64,000 nt of DNA from Eublepharis macularius (lineage: Eukaryota > Chordata > Lepidosauria > Squamata > Eublepharidae), in contig NC_072794.1 of the NCBI RefSeq assembly GCF_028583425.1, forward strand, positions 27,773,232-27,837,231. The letters are read 5' to 3'. How positions within the stretch are numbered: position 1 is the stretch's first letter; the number at the start of each line of letters is the position of its first letter. The position numbers and the translations under genes were made by a program. The notes beneath the pieces are model-generated. The model had not been told where the DNA came from. It searched no databases and worked only from the letters and a program-made list of their open reading frames with translations. Shown piece by piece: positions 62,471 through 64,000 of this stretch.

Positions 62471-63521
62471 TTGGAGCCATGGGGAGGAAGAGTTGAGGGA
62501 GTTTTTGAATCATCTCAACAACATCCACCTGAACATACAATTCACAATGGAGAAAGAAAGTGAGGGAAAACTCTCATTCCTGGATACCTTGGTCATCCGC
62601 CAAGCAAACTTTCAGTTAGGTCACAAGGTCTACAGGAAACCAACTCACACTGATCGGTACTTACACAAAAACTCCAATCACCACCCCCGACAGAAAAGAG
62701 GCATAATGAAAACATTAGTGGATCGTGCAAGACGGATATGTGAGCCGCGCTTTCTCAATGAGGAAATTAATCATCTAAACCACGCACTTCAGGCAAATGG
62801 CTACTCCAGAAATGAAATCCGAAGAGCAATCAAACCCAGGATGAATCAAACAACCAAGGAAAAACAGTCACCTACAGGAAAAGTGTTTTTGCCATATATC
62901 AAAGGAATTACTGATCAGATGGGAAAGCTTATGGAAAAGCATAACCTTCAAGCAGTATTCAGACCCACCCGAAAAATACAACAGATGCTACGATCAGCAA
63001 AAGACAGCAGAGACCCCCTCACCTCTGCAGGAGTATACCGTATACCCTGCAGCTGTGGACAAGTTTACATCGGGACCACAAAGCGTAGCATCCAGACAAG
63101 AATAAAAGAACATGAAAGACACTGCAGACTTGGACAGCCTGAAAAATCAGCTGTGGCTGAACATAGCCTAACTCAAACAGGGCACAGTATCTTATTCCAG
63201 GACACCAAAATACTGGACAACACTTCCAACTACTTTGTCAGACTGCACAGGGAAGCCATTGAAATTCACAAGCATAAGCAAAACTTCAACAGGAAAGAAG
63301 AAACCTTAAGAATGAACAGAGCATGGGCTCCGGTTCTGAAAAACACCAGGCCAACAAAACACTCCACACCCGACAATAGCCCTGCAGAGAAGATTAGCAC
63401 ATCAAGCACCAATCCATATGCAAAAGAACCTCCTCAGGAGACAGTGAAGCCTCCCGCCATTAGCATTCCACACCCTGGGAAACTCTTACAGAATGACTCA
63501 GCTCAACCCCACCCCTCCTGA
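62451..63521 (+). pseudogene. Penelope-like RT/GIY-YIG fragment, plus copy
   Basis: Begins inside the RT catalytic motif: the first codons read VDDTFIIWSHG, so the copy retains the Asp pair but nothing upstream. Residues 10-190 are RT C-terminal and linker. GVY..YIG spans about 194-208 with C200 and C202 between, and R217 and H221 follow in TRIKEHERHC. A histidine-containing AVAEHSLTQTGH segment comes next. The frame is complete to the stop at 63521. Penelope-like proteins are usually much longer (an RT of several hundred residues upstream), so this is a 5'-truncated copy. Confidence 0.9.
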
Positions 63522-63589
63522 GTAGATACAAATGACCTACATCTTTTCCACACTGTGACACTGAGAGATCTCTGTCTTTTGGTGCTACA

Positions 63590-63634
63590 CCTCTGAAGAT
63601 GCCAGCCCCAGCTGCTGGCGAAACGTCAGGAACT
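63590..63634 (+). ncRNA. Hammerhead-ribozyme-like core in PLE right arm
   Basis: In order: CCT, CTGAAGA, a bulged T, GCCAGC, loop, GCTGGC, GAAA, CGTC, AGG. This gives stem I (CCT/AGG), the conserved CUGANGA, a 6-bp stem II, GAA, the palindromic ACGT stem III and a GTC cleavage triplet. PLEs are known to carry such ribozymes. The unpaired T after CTGAAGA departs from the textbook core. Confidence 0.55.
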
Positions 63635-63697
63635 ACAACGCCAAGACCACGGCAATACAGCCCGGAAAACCCCCAACAACCATCATTCCTAAGCTCT

Positions 63698-64000
63698 TTG
63701 TCAGTCCAGTGACACATTGAACCAGTTATTTATTGGGTTTAATTTATATCCTGCTTTTTGTGGGGGATCCAAAAGTGGTTCACAAACATTTCCTAAAATT
63801 TAGAGGTTCCCCTATCAAATTGGATGTGGGAAACTCGGTTCACCTTCCTTCTCTGCCATAGACATCCTAGTTAGCCTCGGGCAAGTTTCTGTCTCTCAGC
63901 CTTAATTTTTCTTCTCCTATGAAATGGGAAGGATATGGAGTTCCCTCGTGGTAATTTTGTGATGATGTAGTTTATGCGGAACATGCACAAGCCCACCTTT
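63698..64000. other. Intronic sequence with MIR-like fragment
   Basis: CTCGGGCAAGTTTCTGTCTC, TCAGCCTTAATTTTTCTTCT and GAAATGGGAAGGATATGG resemble a MIR-type SINE. No exon. Confidence 0.4.

Larger units (their letters stand above)
61211..63684. mobile_element. Inverted dimer of a Penelope-like element, 2.47 kb, with 13-bp target duplication
   Basis: Two nearly identical 5'-truncated copies point away from each other, with their 5' ends meeting near 62450-62472. ATTCCTAAGCTCT flanks the insertion at 61198-61210 and 63685-63697. Arms are about 1.23 kb. Each carries the end of the reverse transcriptase, a GIY-YIG endonuclease frame, and a 3' region with CCTGACGTTTCGCCAGCAGC or its complement. 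The left end has an extra 29 bp (starting GTCGAAGGCTTTC) that the right end lacks. Little divergence between arms suggests a recent insertion. Confidence 0.92.

Noticed and set aside
61400..63521. Two 356-codon frames as functional genes
   Set aside because: Both begin inside a truncated PLE at the palindrome centre. The plus one starts in the RT catalytic motif and the minus one in junction sequence, so neither has a true start or a complete RT.

Overview
This window is nuclear DNA from a vertebrate, most likely a squamate reptile; a gecko is possible but is only a guess. The gene has short exons separated by long introns. The intergenic and intronic DNA holds L1 and L2/CR1-type LINE remnants, tRNA-derived Sauria-type SINEs, a 5S rRNA-derived SINE, hAT and other foldback DNA transposons, and Penelope-like elements (PLEs). 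There is no prokaryotic gene organisation.

One protein-coding gene is firmly supported: SEC16B on the + strand, whose product organises endoplasmic reticulum exit sites and scaffolds COPII coat assembly. I could place 19 coding exons with consensus splice sites and consistent phase, from the ATG at 9600 to 60637. They encode 861 codons with no stop: the variable N-terminal region, the whole central conserved domain and the start of the C-terminal region. The last coding exons lie beyond the right edge. One possible 5' untranslated exon (6394-6623) and one possible cassette exon (18629-18719) are recorded as uncertain.

Layout: 1-1010, antisense L1 fragment split by a 111-bp PLE foldback. 1011-2843, AT-rich, nothing recognised. 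2844-5672, a run of abutting tandem arrays: a CCCCAT hexamer, a GAGGGGC heptamer, GAAGAC then AAAGAC hexamers, and a 66-68 bp very GC-rich minisatellite. 5768-6235, three 155-bp tandem units. 6260-9576, 5' flank. 9577-60637, SEC16B with repeat-filled introns, including an antisense L1 beside exon 3, a 678-bp hAT element, an L2-type LINE carrying a PLE foldback, and a 483-bp tandem array just after coding exon 15. 61211-63684, a 2.47-kb inverted dimer of a PLE in the next intron. 63685-64000, flanking intron.

The most interesting theme is a set of retroelement foldbacks bounded by 12-13 bp target duplications. Three belong to the PLE family (482-592, 27753-27977, 61211-63684) and three to a second family (19716-19882, 22502-22713, 55145-55356). 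All are two inverted partial copies with the element's 3'-like ends facing outward. The two larger PLE foldbacks, and to varying degrees the second family, carry sequences in their arms that resemble hammerhead ribozyme cores. All assignments come from reading the sequence and from family knowledge; no database search or folding calculation was run.
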